Below, one piece after another: positions 6,358 through 13,789 of a DNA stretch of 42,696 bases. The notes below the pieces were generated by a model. It ran no database searches. It was not told where the DNA came from and was given only the letters and a program-made list of their open reading frames with translations. The stretch comes from a virus: IMG/VR virus record IMGVR_UViG_3300046005_001932, positions 1 through 42,696 of that record. One strand, given 5' to 3'. The translations under genes and the position numbers were made by a program. The stretch's first letter is position 1, and each line of letters starts with the position of its first letter.

Positions 6358-7676
6358 TGTCCCCCCTCCAGAGCAGTAGCTTTGGCGATGGCGGCGTTGG
6401 CGGCGAGAACCCACGACGGAAGCTGGTCGCTGTCCTCAAGCCTCAAAACGGTATCACGCACAACCGCTTTCAGCGCCTCCAGCAGTTCAGCATTCACCGC
6501 CTCTACAGCCGCTTTTGGTTCACTCGCCTTGCGGCTCGTACCCATCGAGACTGAGGCTGCGGGATCGTCGCGATAATCCGCTGTCGGCCAGCCGTGATGC
6601 CAAGCGAACGCGCAGTAGGCCGCAACATCGAGGGGGTCGCCTTTCTGGACGTGCGCCGCCAAGTCGCGGACGAGGTCGGGATGCCAGTCGTCGGCAAGCC
6701 ATCCGTCGCTGTATCCGTACTTGGCCTCGGCCCGCTCCAGCTTCTCCTTCAGGGCTTTGGCGAACCTGTCGATCAGGTCGGCGGTAGCGGGGTGGAGCGT
6801 TCCGTGGCCCGGCCCGAACCGGGGCAGCGCGCCGCAAATCCGCACCCATCCCGCAAGGGCAGCGTCTCCGCCGTGTGTGTAAATCAGGTCGTTCACCAAC
6901 GCGAGGTCGGTGGCCAGAACACCCGTTCCGTGACCCTCGCCGGGGACGGAAGTAATGCGTTCAAGCACCGACGCCGCGTAGAGGACGTACTTGGCGTGGC
7001 CCTGATTAACTGAGCCGTCAGCGATCTTGGCGGCAATGCTGTCGAGTGTCTTGGCGACGCTGCTAAGATCAACACCGCCGGGAACGGAAGCCGAAGGCTT
7101 TAGTGCGTCCCATGCGGCGCTTGCCCACGACAGTTTCACACCGTCTTTGATGTCGGCCCAGTCGCGGTCGGGATAGGCAACGCGGAACAAGCGTTCGGCG
7201 GCCTCGTACAGCGTCTCACGCTCGGTAGGCATCACGTCAGCCGATGAACCCTTATCTGCTTCGACAAGGCGGAAGGCGATGATGTCGCGGTGGTGACCAA
7301 ACGCTCCAGACTTTTCGTGCTTCCACCAATCGCAGAACGCGGAATACTGGTGCGAGGGCGCGGGTCCGTGTTCCTTGCCGTCGCGATGGCGAGTATCCAC
7401 CACCCGCCCTGGCACCGGGTTCTCCCCTCCGCTCCATGAAATCCAGCCGTCATCACCGCGCTCGCCGACATAAGTCAGGTGTTCAAGCTTGAAGTTTCCG
7501 AGGCCCATAACGGGGTGATCGACGCCGACGCTGGTCGGTTGCATGGCGTCCAAAAAGGTCGCGAGGCCGTTCCAGCGGGTGCCGTCGAAATCCACCCGCA
7601 ACACACTCCGTCCCGCCGTAAGCAACGGCACAAGGTCCGCAGTCAGCGGTCCCGGCTTAACGTCTCTATTGGTCAT
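6354..7676 (-). CDS. 440-residue composite accessory protein
   Basis: This long protein looks assembled from several accessory domains. The N-terminal 130 residues have no clear match. About residues 150-190 contain an ETLYEAAERLFR segment. Residues 290-345 carry a YGYSDGWLADDWHPDL and KGDPLDVAAYCAFAWHHGW region seen in many phage early proteins. The C-terminus has an NAELLEALKAVV helix as in its Ea22-like neighbour. No enzyme signature is clear. It is coupled to the downstream gene and follows the HNH gene after 19 bases. Confidence 0.6.
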   Translation of the reverse strand: MTNRDVKPGPLTADLVPLLTAGRSVLRVDFDGTRWNGLATFLDAMQPTSVGVDHPVMGLGNFKLEHLTYVGERGDDGWISWSGGENPVPGRVVDTRHRDGKEHGPAPSHQYSAFCDWWKHEKSGAFGHHRDIIAFRLVEADKGSSADVMPTERETLYEAAERLFRVAYPDRDWADIKDGVKLSWASAAWDALKPSASVPGGVDLSSVAKTLDSIAAKIADGSVNQGHAKYVLYAASVLERITSVPGEGHGTGVLATDLALVNDLIYTHGGDAALAGWVRICGALPRFGPGHGTLHPATADLIDRFAKALKEKLERAEAKYGYSDGWLADDWHPDLVRDLAAHVQKGDPLDVAAYCAFAWHHGWPTADYRDDPAASVSMGTSRKASEPKAAVEAVNAELLEALKAVVRDTVLRLEDSDQLPSWVLAANAAIAKATALEGGQ

Positions 7677-7695
7677 TGGTCGGCTCCATCTTGGT

Positions 7696-8154
7696 TCATT
7701 CCGCCGACTTCATCGGCTCCATACCCACCGCTCCAGCTTCCCCGCCGGCGGCTTGTCCCTGGTACGCAGCAAAGTGAGCGGCGGCGGTGGCATAGGCGTC
7801 CTTGCCGAGCAGGGCCCAGAACGGCTTTTCACCGATGCGGTGCTGTTCGGCGTGATGGCCGGCGCACAGCGGGTTCCCGTGCCTGTCGTGGTTTTTCACG
7901 CTGCGGCCGAAGCTGTTCGGGATCCCGGCGACGCGGTAGCTGATGTGGGCGTGTTGGACCGGGCCGTCGCAGCCGCCCATGTGGCGGGCCTCGCAGGGCT
8001 GGCGGCGAACGAACTGGCAGAAGCCGTTGTCGCGTTCGCGCCCGCGGTCCGCCTTCGGGCTCTTCGGCCGGGCCCTGGTCGCGGCTTGACGGGCCTCGCG
8101 CTGGATGCGCTTGGCCTCGCTCACGATGGCGCGCTGTTCGGCGGAAAGGGTCAC
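7696..8154 (-). CDS. HNH-type nuclease-like protein (DUF968-like)
   Basis: This 152-residue protein has a basic N-terminal helix, then a Cys/His cluster: FCQF, CDGPVQHAHISYR, and PLCAGHHAEQH. The spacing of the Cys and His residues fits the zinc-bound HNH-like fold of phage DUF968-type proteins that sit beside Bet-type recombination genes, where they may process recombination intermediates. It overlaps the bet stop/start by four bases, so it belongs to the recombination module. Confidence 0.7.
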   Translation of the reverse strand: MTLSAEQRAIVSEAKRIQREARQAATRARPKSPKADRGRERDNGFCQFVRRQPCEARHMGGCDGPVQHAHISYRVAGIPNSFGRSVKNHDRHGNPLCAGHHAEQHRIGEKPFWALLGKDAYATAAAHFAAYQGQAAGGEAGAVGMEPMKSAE

Positions 8155-8900
8155 GCGGCGTCGCCCGGGAAGGCGTCATCGGCCGCAGCGACTTCCTCAA
8201 CCTCGACGGTCTCGGCCTCTTCGGTCGTGAAGGGATAGGCGTCTCCCGCTTCCACGTTGACCGCGGTGAAACCCTCGGCCGTCGCATCGGCTTCCTGCGG
8301 CGCCGCAAGACGAGCGGCCAGGTTCGGAGCCTCGCGCGCCGTCACATCCTGCACGGACATCTGGCGCTCGTATTCGTCCTGCTCGACGATGCCGGAGAAG
8401 CCAAAGGCATAGCGGGCGCACTGGATCATCGCCTTGTGGCGCAGCATCCGGCGCGGCCAAGTCTTCCACACCTCGGTGCCGCGCCGGCACTCGGCCATGT
8501 ATTCGGTGGCCTCAATCGAGCGGCTGCGGTCCTTTCGGTGCATCCGGCAGGTGATGGCGATGATCTCCTCACCCTCGCGCACGTCCTCAAAGTCCATGCC
8601 GTCGAACTGCGGATGGTCATTGATGATCCGGGCCCAGCCGTCGATCGACACGATGGGCTGGATGCCGCCGCCCTTAGCCGGGAAGGCGTAGAGCTCCTTC
8701 GTCATCGGATTCAGGCCGTATTCCTTCGCGACCAGCAGGAACGCGGCGAACTCTTCGCGGGAGACGTTGCCCTTGCAGACGGTGGCGCGAAGGGTCGCCT
8801 CGAAGGCGGCCGGCTCCATCCCATATCGGCCAGACATATCGACCAGGACGGAGCGCGGCTGGCGCTCGGGCAGGGTCACGACGACGGTTTGATCGGTCAT
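8151..8900 (-). CDS. bet: Single-strand annealing protein, Bet/RecT family
   Basis: This 249-residue protein matches Bet-type annealing proteins: KEYGLNPMTKELYAFP, IQPIVSIDGWARIINDHPQF, CRMHRKDRS and a WPRRMLRHKAMIQCARYAFG segment. It would anneal single strands made by the adjacent exonuclease during phage recombination. The last 45 residues are acidic and low-complexity, a common place for partner or SSB binding. The gene follows the exonuclease by two bases in the PL operon. Confidence 0.9.
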   Translation of the reverse strand: MTDQTVVVTLPERQPRSVLVDMSGRYGMEPAAFEATLRATVCKGNVSREEFAAFLLVAKEYGLNPMTKELYAFPAKGGGIQPIVSIDGWARIINDHPQFDGMDFEDVREGEEIIAITCRMHRKDRSRSIEATEYMAECRRGTEVWKTWPRRMLRHKAMIQCARYAFGFSGIVEQDEYERQMSVQDVTAREAPNLAARLAAPQEADATAEGFTAVNVEAGDAYPFTTEEAETVEVEEVAAADDAFPGDAA

Positions 8901-8902
8901 GG

Positions 8903-9841
8903 TCAGGCGGCTTTCCGGTGAGTGTTGTCGTTTGCCTCGGCGGCCTGCAGTTCGAGCTCGGTGTCGATCCGGTTGGCGGCGTATGCGGGGAGAGAGAGGT
9001 AGCTGGCGTCAGGACCGCCCGGCCCCGGCCAGACGCCGGAGTCGAGGCAGCGGGCCATGGTCCGCAGGGCGGCCCGGACCTGCCGGCGCCCGCGCTCGAT
9101 GTCGTCGGGGGTGACCTGGGTGACGCGAACGCAGAACGGATCGGCCTTCTCGACCCAGACAAGGGCGAAAGCTTCCATTTCGACGCCCAGCAAGGCCTCG
9201 GCGGCCATGCCGATGACGGCGCCCTGGATCTGATAGCCGAAGCTGGCCAGCGACTTGGCGAGCGCGTCGTCGGTGACGCTTGGTGTCGTCTTCAGGTCAG
9301 CCATGACGGCCGAGGCGTTCGGGATCACGTCCGGGCGGCTCTTGATCCAGATGCCGGTCTCAGCGTCCTTCCAGATCAGGGACCGCTCGACCTTGCCGTC
9401 GAGGATGCCAGCCTTGACCAGCGGGTGACGGGCGAGGCTTTCGGCCATGCCGGTGACGGTTTCGAGGTCTTCCTCGGTGATGACCGTGCGGCCGGCGAGC
9501 GTCTGTTCATCGCGCCAGGCCTTCGCCTCCTTCGTGCGCCAATCGGACCAGCACTCAGGGCGTACGGCAAACTCCTCGGCCAGCCCTTCCCTGCCCTCCA
9601 GCAGCAGCTTGTGCGCCAGACGGCCGACCGCAAACGCCGGGCTGTCGTCTTGGGGCTTGCGGTTCGGGTTCAGGCTGGACTTCGACCAGAAATGCGCCGG
9701 GCTTTCCGACCAGATCGTGCGCAGCCCGCTGGACGACACCGAGGGGCCGTCGCAAGGCTGGCCGTGATAGCGGTCCATCCCCATGCCGACGAAGATGCCG
9801 GGGGCCGTGATGGTGGCGCCTGTGTATTTGATCTCGATCAT
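8903..9841 (-). CDS. RecE/YqaJ-like exonuclease (PD-(D/E)XK)
   Basis: The product of 312 residues starts at the ATG at 9841, immediately after a possible GTG at 9844. It begins with a YHGQPCDGPSVSSSGLR block typical of RecE-like nucleases, has SRPDVIPNASAVMADLKTT with the Asp and Asp-x-Lys metal site, and GYQIQGA after it. It would degrade one strand of double-stranded ends and hand the other to Bet. The stop lies two bases before bet. Confidence is high because of the paired context. Confidence 0.88.
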   Translation of the reverse strand: MIEIKYTGATITAPGIFVGMGMDRYHGQPCDGPSVSSSGLRTIWSESPAHFWSKSSLNPNRKPQDDSPAFAVGRLAHKLLLEGREGLAEEFAVRPECWSDWRTKEAKAWRDEQTLAGRTVITEEDLETVTGMAESLARHPLVKAGILDGKVERSLIWKDAETGIWIKSRPDVIPNASAVMADLKTTPSVTDDALAKSLASFGYQIQGAVIGMAAEALLGVEMEAFALVWVEKADPFCVRVTQVTPDDIERGRRQVRAALRTMARCLDSGVWPGPGGPDASYLSLPAYAANRIDTELELQAAEANDNTHRKAA

Positions 9842-10050
9842 CACAGCGCCGCCGAAAACAGGCTCGCCGCGATGACGATGCAGCCCAGAATGGCCAGGGC
9901 GATGTGAAAGCCGGAAGGTTCCCGCTCCGGATCAGTGCGGCGGGCGCGCTCGGCCAAATACAGTTCAGCGCGGGCGGCCTCGGTCTTGCGCCATTCGGGG
10001 TTGTCGATCAGGCCGAGCGGGTGCGGGCGGTCAGGTGCAAAATCGGTCAT
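9841..10050 (-). CDS. Small protein with C-terminal membrane segment
   Basis: This 69-residue protein has a charged N-terminal helix (AARAELYLAERARR) and ends in a hydrophobic segment (about residues 48-68) that should anchor it in the membrane. Stop/start overlaps join it to the exonuclease and to the gene upstream. Position among recombination genes might suggest a role in protecting or tethering replication ends, but nothing in the sequence proves it. Confidence 0.55.
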   Translation of the reverse strand: MTDFAPDRPHPLGLIDNPEWRKTEAARAELYLAERARRTDPEREPSGFHIALAILGCIVIAASLFSAAL

Positions 10051-10292
10051 GCTGCGATCTCCTGCGGTGCGGTCGCCTCACGGATGGCAGCGGCCATTTC
10101 GTCAGCGAGGGATTGTTCGATCTTGGCCAGACCGAGACGCGCGGTGAGGCTGCGTTCGTCGTTCTGGCTGAGCTGGTAGGCCGCGTTCATCCGGTGGATG
10201 TTCTCGATCACGCGGGCCTTCAGGATGGTGATCGGCTGATGCTCACGGACGAACACGACGCCGCCCATGGCCAGATACATCGGGGCGCTCAC
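10047..10292 (-). CDS. Hypothetical early protein
   Basis: This 81-residue protein has a short hydrophobic N-terminus (PMYLAMGGVVFV) and then a helical, charged region containing ARVIENIHRMNAAYQLSQ. It overlaps the neighbours by four bases on each side and is the second gene of the PL operon. No family recognised. Confidence 0.55.
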   Translation of the reverse strand: MSAPMYLAMGGVVFVREHQPITILKARVIENIHRMNAAYQLSQNDERSLTARLGLAKIEQSLADEMAAAIREATAPQEIAA

Positions 10293-10585
10293 GCTGCGGC
10301 CCTCAGGCCAAGAGCGCGGGCAGCGCAGCGACGAAAGCGGGCCGCAGCCTCACGGTTTTCGGTGGCCTGAAACTCGCGGCCTTGGGTGTCGTAGTGAGCG
10401 GCCCAGCTTTCCAGACGCTCCGCGAACGCGATCATCTTGGCCGGGTCGGTTTCCTCGACCTCATCGGCGGCGGCCAGAACGGCGCGGAGTTCAGACTTGC
10501 GGGCTTCGGTGCCGACTTCGTTGCACCCGCGCAGCCAGTTGAGCTGGGCGCGGGCTTCGGCCGGAGTGATGTTGACGGCTTGCAT
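10289..10585 (-). CDS. Hypothetical protein, first gene of the PL operon
   Basis: This 98-residue, mainly helical protein is the first gene after promoter PL. A GGGAGAG ribosome site stands just before the ATG at 10585. Features include EARAQLNWLRG near the start and a basic AAARFRRCAARALGLR C-terminus. First position under PL is where lambda puts its antiterminator N, but this protein lacks an Arg-rich N-terminal RNA-binding motif, so I do not assign that role. Confidence 0.6.
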   Translation of the reverse strand: MQAVNITPAEARAQLNWLRGCNEVGTEARKSELRAVLAAADEVEETDPAKMIAFAERLESWAAHYDTQGREFQATENREAAARFRRCAARALGLRAAA

Positions 10586-10608
10586 AGGGCTCTCCCGTTG
10601 TTGGAAGA

Positions 10609-10637
10609 ACTTTATGGGGGAAACTTCCCCTCGTCAA
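10609..10637 (-). promoter_or_regulatory. Promoter PL
   Basis: On the minus strand TTGACG (10637-10632) is followed after 17 bases by TAAAGT (10614-10609). Operator OL1 lies entirely in the spacer, so repressor binding would block RNA polymerase. It drives the leftward recombination-integration operon. Confidence 0.7.
10617..10630. promoter_or_regulatory. Operator OL1
   Basis: GGGGAAACTTCCCC has inverted arms GGGGAA and TTCCCC around two central bases. The same 14-mer is at OL2 and its exact reverse complement is at the Cro-proximal operator, which identifies it as a repressor/Cro site. Confidence 0.8.
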
Positions 10638-10645
10638 CACCAAAA

Positions 10646-10659
10646 GGGGAAACTTCCCC
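10646..10659. promoter_or_regulatory. Operator OL2
   Basis: This is a second copy of the 14-mer GGGGAAACTTCCCC, 29 bases from OL1. It lies just upstream of the PL -35 element and between PL and the HIRAN gene, so it may also control rightward transcription of that gene. Confidence 0.8.
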
Positions 10660-10709
10660 CTGCCCTGTTTAGGGGTCAGCCTGTAGCGTGACGGCACAGG
10701 GAGGACGGT

Positions 10710-11168
10710 ATGAAGCACGGGACAGACCGGCACCGGCCCCAGGGCGACTGGGTGGGCTTCACCAACGCCACCAGCATCGTGGGTGTTTCGATGCGCCGGA
10801 AAGAGGCTGCGGCGTTTGCTGACGCAGTCAGCGAAGCCGAGAGGCATCGGCTGATTTACGGCGTGAATCTTCAGTACGAGCCGAACAACCCGCACGATCC
10901 AAATGCGCTAGCGGTGATCGGCACAGCAGAGTGCAGGGGGTTTTTTGGCGGCAGCAAGACGCGCGAGTGGAAGATCGGATACCTCCCCCGCGAAATCGCC
11001 GCCGAGGTTGTGGGCGAGCTCATCAAGCCCGGACTTCCTGTCGGGATCGAACTATTCTCTGTCTATCGCGGTTCTGGCGGGTACGTCGATTTTAAGGTGA
11101 TCGTCCTAGGGCCACCTGGACACAGTCATTCGGCTCGCCAAAAGCGCAATCCGTCGCAACAGACTTAG
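10710..11168 (+). CDS. HIRAN-domain protein
   Basis: This 152-residue protein is almost wholly a HIRAN domain: SIVGVSMRRKEAAAF, an EPNNPHDPNALAV core and WKIGYLPREIAAEVV. HIRAN domains bind 3' DNA ends or stalled forks and are usually fused to helicases or nucleases; here it is alone. A strong GGGAGGA ribosome site precedes the ATG. It is read divergently from PL across the OL operators and ends tail to tail with the SNase gene, overlapping it by four bases. Confidence 0.75.
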   Translation: MKHGTDRHRPQGDWVGFTNATSIVGVSMRRKEAAAFADAVSEAERHRLIYGVNLQYEPNNPHDPNALAVIGTAECRGFFGGSKTREWKIGYLPREIAAEVVGELIKPGLPVGIELFSVYRGSGGYVDFKVIVLGPPGHSHSARQKRNPSQQT

Positions 11169-11602
11169 CGCGCGCGCCAGACCCACGGATCCTCGAAGGC
11201 TCCCGCCCACACACCCAGCCGCGCCCGTTCGGCCTGTGATTGGTCCGCTGCATAAGCGCCGCCGCTGTACCGACGAAAATCGAGCCCGTGTCCGTTCCGC
11301 ACAAGCCACGACGCCATATCGACACTGCCAACCGCGCATCGCGCGACGATGCGGCGGTAACGGTCAGGCCTCCCTTGTGGCCGGCACGTCACTGTTCGTC
11401 CGCCAATCCAGTTGGACAGGGCGTTAGCAGCCTCGGCGCCACAGCGATACGACAGTCCCTGCCGCTCGCAGGTTTGGCGGCTCTCTGGAGCGTCGGCACC
11501 CCAGAGCCGGATGCGCTGGCCGTGTATCTCAAGAGTGTCGCCATCAATCACGGATGCCCGGCCGACAATAGCGGGGGGTTCCGGTGGCAAGGCTTCCATC
11601 AT
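11165..11602 (-). CDS. Staphylococcal nuclease-like (SNase) protein
   Basis: The ATG at 11602 overlaps the upstream stop and gives 145 residues. The SNase signature is clear: VIDGDTLEIHG, IRLWGADAPE with the catalytic Arg, Asp and Glu, and DRYRRIVARC with the second catalytic Arg; the end has RLGVWAGAF. There is no signal peptide, so it should act in the cytoplasm, unlike secreted nucleases. It is downstream of the repressor and the DUF4177-like gene on the same strand and is probably made in the lysogen. A role against incoming DNA or in host DNA breakdown is possible. Confidence 0.8.
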   Translation of the reverse strand: MMEALPPEPPAIVGRASVIDGDTLEIHGQRIRLWGADAPESRQTCERQGLSYRCGAEAANALSNWIGGRTVTCRPQGRPDRYRRIVARCAVGSVDMASWLVRNGHGLDFRRYSGGAYAADQSQAERARLGVWAGAFEDPWVWRAR

Positions 11603-11799
11603 GCGGCTGGACGGCGATCCCGCCGAAGATAAACGTGGTGGGCCATGCCGTTGAAGCTGGCGTTTATTACCTCCCAGCCGCTTGCTGCAAGTTGATTCAC
11701 GCCCTTGTTGAATGCGGCCTTCCCGACAAAGTCCTCGACCATGTACTCGTAACGCGCGTTCGACGGCGCACCGTCCGGTTCCTTTTTTCCGCCGAACAT
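11599..11799 (-). CDS. DUF4177-like small protein
   Basis: This 66-residue protein contains YEYMVEDF near the start and LAASGWEVINAS near the middle, the pattern of the small DUF4177 family of unknown function. It begins eight bases after the repressor stop and its own stop overlaps the SNase start as ATGA, so the three genes form one transcription unit read from PRM. Confidence 0.65.
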   Translation of the reverse strand: MFGGKKEPDGAPSNARYEYMVEDFVGKAAFNKGVNQLAASGWEVINASFNGMAHHVYLRRDRRPAA

Positions 11800-11807
11800 G
11801 AGCCCTC

Positions 11808-12485
11808 CTAGAACCTGGTGATCTTCGCGATAAGCAGGCCGGTGACTTCGACTTGTAAGTCCGATCCGCTGTCATCGTCCAATCGCACGGGATCCTTCCA
11901 GCGCGGGTTGTTAGACCGCGGCCACAGCACAAGTCCGTCGTCGGTCACCTCGACCTCCTTAAGGGTAATCTCCCGCAATGAGCCATCATCGCGGGCCCGC
12001 GTGACTTCAACGATCATGCCGCTGTTCAGGTTAACGCCAGAGCCAACAATCTCGACTATGTGCGCAAGGTCTCCGGGATAGATGTTGCGGGCGTTCATTG
12101 AGTCGCCCCTTACCTCCCGCAGCCACTGCCGGGCCTGCGGATAGCGCCGGTCTAGTGCGACAGCTATCATTTGCGGCTCATCCTGTCCGCTGTCGTCCAG
12201 GGCCAGCCAGGCGCCAGCTTGCACCGGGCCGACAAGTGGAAGTTCGGCCAGTTTTTCTCCGCCGACCGCGTCCGGCGTTTCGACGCCCGACATCAGCTCA
12301 CCAACCGCCACACCCAAGTGTTCGGCGATCTTCGCCATGGTGTCGCCGCGAGCGTTTTTGCTTTTCCCCGACAGAATATCTCGAACCAGCGTGTCATTGC
12401 TCCCAACGGCACGAGAGAGCGCGCGCGCGGTGGTTCCGCGCTCCTGAATGAGTTGCCGCAGCCGGTCTCGGTCGATCGAAATCAT
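11808..12485 (-). CDS. cI: CI/LexA-type repressor with S24 autopeptidase
   Basis: The start was set at the ATG at 12485 (MISIDRDRLR), giving 225 residues; the upstream extension would read through the operators. An N-terminal HTH spans residues 12-62 (ALSRAVGSNDTLVRDILSGK). An Ala90-Gly91 cleavage site lies in PVQAGAW, the catalytic Ser129 in RGDSMNARNIYPGD and the Lys176 in REITLKEV, so it should self-cleave with RecA during DNA damage. The gene lies beside three operators and likely maintains lysogeny by blocking PL and PR. No ribosome site precedes the ATG, which fits a leaderless message. Confidence 0.92.
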   Translation of the reverse strand: MISIDRDRLRQLIQERGTTARALSRAVGSNDTLVRDILSGKSKNARGDTMAKIAEHLGVAVGELMSGVETPDAVGGEKLAELPLVGPVQAGAWLALDDSGQDEPQMIAVALDRRYPQARQWLREVRGDSMNARNIYPGDLAHIVEIVGSGVNLNSGMIVEVTRARDDGSLREITLKEVEVTDDGLVLWPRSNNPRWKDPVRLDDDSGSDLQVEVTGLLIAKITRF

Positions 12486-12492
12486 GCTGCGG

Positions 12493-12521
12493 ATACTGCC
12501 GCAGGGGGTTATTTCCCCTAA
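12493..12521 (-). promoter_or_regulatory. Promoter PRM for the repressor (leaderless)
   Basis: On the minus strand TTAGGG (12521-12516) and CAGTAT (12498-12493) are 17 bases apart. The expected start of transcription falls at or within a base or two of the repressor ATG. The match to consensus is only moderate. Operator ORa lies in the spacer. Confidence 0.5.
12505..12518. promoter_or_regulatory. Operator ORa (repressor-proximal)
   Basis: GGGGTTATTTCCCC keeps the outer arms of the operator consensus but differs in the left inner bases. It is inside PRM, so binding here would switch off the repressor gene, as lambda OR3 does. Confidence 0.65.
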
Positions 12522-12535
12522 GAGGGATGTTCCCC
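12522..12535. promoter_or_regulatory. Operator ORb (central)
   Basis: GAGGGATGTTCCCC keeps the TTCCCC arm and a weaker left arm. It is between the -35 elements of PRM and PR, where a bound repressor could block PR and touch polymerase at PRM. Confidence 0.6.
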
Positions 12536-12565
12536 TTGACGGCGGGGGAAGTTTCCCCCTATCAA
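12536..12565 (+). promoter_or_regulatory. Promoter PR (leaderless cro)
   Basis: TTGACG (12536-12541) is followed after 18 bases by TATCAA (12560-12565). The transcription start would fall at about 12571-12572, at the Cro-like ATG. Operator ORc fills the spacer. It drives the rightward replication and late genes. Confidence 0.65.
12545..12558. promoter_or_regulatory. Operator ORc (Cro-proximal)
   Basis: GGGGAAGTTTCCCC is the exact reverse complement of OL1 and OL2 and lies inside PR, so it is probably the strongest repressor site of the right operator. Confidence 0.8.
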
Positions 12566-12570
12566 GTGGC

Positions 12571-12792
12571 ATGACCATTGAACAGTTCATTGCCAGGTGT
12601 GACCGCTACTGCAAGGCAGCGGGCGTCTCCCGTGTTTGGCTGTCGAAGCGGTTGTTCGCCGACACAAACCGGCTGTCGGACTTGTCAAGCGGATCGTCGG
12701 ACGTGGGCGTGAAACGCTTAGCGCGCGCCGCGGCTGATCTAGCGGCATTGGAAGCCGCTAACGACACCACACCCCATTCGGAGGCCGCATGA
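12571..12792 (+). CDS. Cro-like regulator
   Basis: This 73-residue protein is encoded divergently from the repressor, beginning right after PR. A helix-turn-helix is likely in [20 protein letters not shown], and a helical Ala-rich tail follows. Size and place fit Cro, the repressor of the lysogenic circuit. There is no ribosome site before the ATG because the promoter -10 element ends only five bases upstream, so it is probably translated from a leaderless message. The stop overlaps the next ATG. Confidence 0.7.
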   Translation: MTIEQFIARCDRYCKAAGVSRVWLSKRLFADTNRLSDLSSGSSDVGVKRLARAAADLAALEAANDTTPHSEAA

Positions 12793-12908
12793 AGCCTCTC
12801 ACCCCATCGCAGCGCGCCGTCCCCTTCCCCCTGCGCGCTGCGGGCCCGGCCGGATATGCCCCCCCGTTCGGTCGGGCCACCCACCCTTTTCACGGAGCCC
12901 GCCTGTGA
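12789..12908 (+). CDS. Possible 39-residue coupled peptide
   Basis: An ATG at 12789 overlaps the cro-like stop as ATGA, and its own stop overlaps the next GTG start as GTGA. The product is Pro/Ala/Gly-rich with a basic start and no recognisable motif. The chain of four-base overlaps argues for translation, at least as a coupling device for the HNH gene, which otherwise would lie 112 bases downstream. Confidence 0.45.
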   Translation: MKPLTPSQRAVPFPLRAAGPAGYAPPFGRATHPFHGARL

Positions 12909-13498
12909 CTGACCACTCCGCCGCGGAGCGTCTTTGCAGCGTCCCTGAATGTGGGGGGCGGCACAAAGGGCGCGGGCTCTGCCAAAGCCACCTGAAGAAG
13001 TTCAAGCGCGGGACTGCGACGGGCTTGCTGGTGCTGCCGTCGACTCACGGTCGCTCCGTCGCCGAAAGGCTGGCGAGCAAGTCCCGTCGAGCCGCTGATG
13101 GCTGTCTGATTTGGACCGGGGTGGTGAACCATCGCGGCTATGGCGGCATCGGCGTGGGGAGCGACAAGAAGCCCGCTCACCGCGTTGCCTACGAGCTCGC
13201 GTTTGGCGAAATCCCCGCTGGGATGCAGGTCTGTCATCGCTGTGATGTTCGTCGCTGCATCGAGCCCTCGCACCTGTTCCTTGGCACCCCAGCCCAGAAC
13301 TCTGCCGATATGGTTGCGAAGAAGCGGCACCCGCGTGGAAGCAGCCGCCCAAATGCCCGCCTGACCGAGGCTGAGGTCGCAGAGGCTAAGCGCCGCGTCA
13401 GAAATGGCGAGCGACCACACATCGTCGCCCGCGACTACGCCTCCGAGCACGGCGTGTTGTCGGCAATCCGTGGAGTTTCCTGGAGGCACGTTCAATGA
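12905..13498 (+). CDS. HNH endonuclease (homing-type)
   Basis: This 197-residue protein starts with GTG. An N-terminal CSVPECGG...[13 protein letters not shown] segment is a zinc-finger-like element. The HNH_3-type core is [16 protein letters not shown] then [19 protein letters not shown], with the expected Cys/His and Asn/His residues, and ends [15 protein letters not shown]-terminal HTH-like helix ([13 protein letters not shown]) is typical of free-standing homing enzymes. Such genes spread on their own and may be a passenger in this early operon. Confidence 0.85.
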   Translation: MTDHSAAERLCSVPECGGRHKGRGLCQSHLKKFKRGTATGLLVLPSTHGRSVAERLASKSRRAADGCLIWTGVVNHRGYGGIGVGSDKKPAHRVAYELAFGEIPAGMQVCHRCDVRRCIEPSHLFLGTPAQNSADMVAKKRHPRGSSRPNARLTEAEVAEAKRRVRNGERPHIVARDYASEHGVLSAIRGVSWRHVQ

Positions 13499-13722
13499 CC
13501 CGTCACCAGCCGGAGGTGATTTCCACCGCGCATCGGTTGCTTCAAGTCGGCGCCTTTAGGGGCGCTGCAACCATCCTCTTCAATGCCGCTCTGCAGCGTC
13601 AGTCCGCAGAAGTGCGTGACCTGAAGGCTTGGTCGCCGAACGGACCCATGCCGCTGCGCGCCAGCCAGCCACATCTCCACGCCTCGAACGATCACGAACT
13701 CAACTCCCACTTTACCGCCTGA
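13495..13722 (+). CDS. Hypothetical protein
   Basis: This 75-residue protein overlaps the HNH stop by four bases. An N-terminal helical half ([24 protein letters not shown]) is followed by a polar tail. No family recognised. The 67 bases after it contain nothing obvious. Confidence 0.5.
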   Translation: MTRHQPEVISTAHRLLQVGAFRGAATILFNAALQRQSAEVRDLKAWSPNGPMPLRASQPHLHASNDHELNSHFTA

Positions 13723-13789
13723 CTTTCGCCCGGCTGACGCCCGCCGTCACCCGGAACCCTAACGTGAACGTCCCCGGAACAAATCCACC

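Noticed and set aside
11603-11932. N-terminal extension of the SNase frame
   Set aside because: It would be antisense in content to no gene but runs through the DUF4177-like gene and repressor end in another frame; the coupled ATG at 11602 is a better start.
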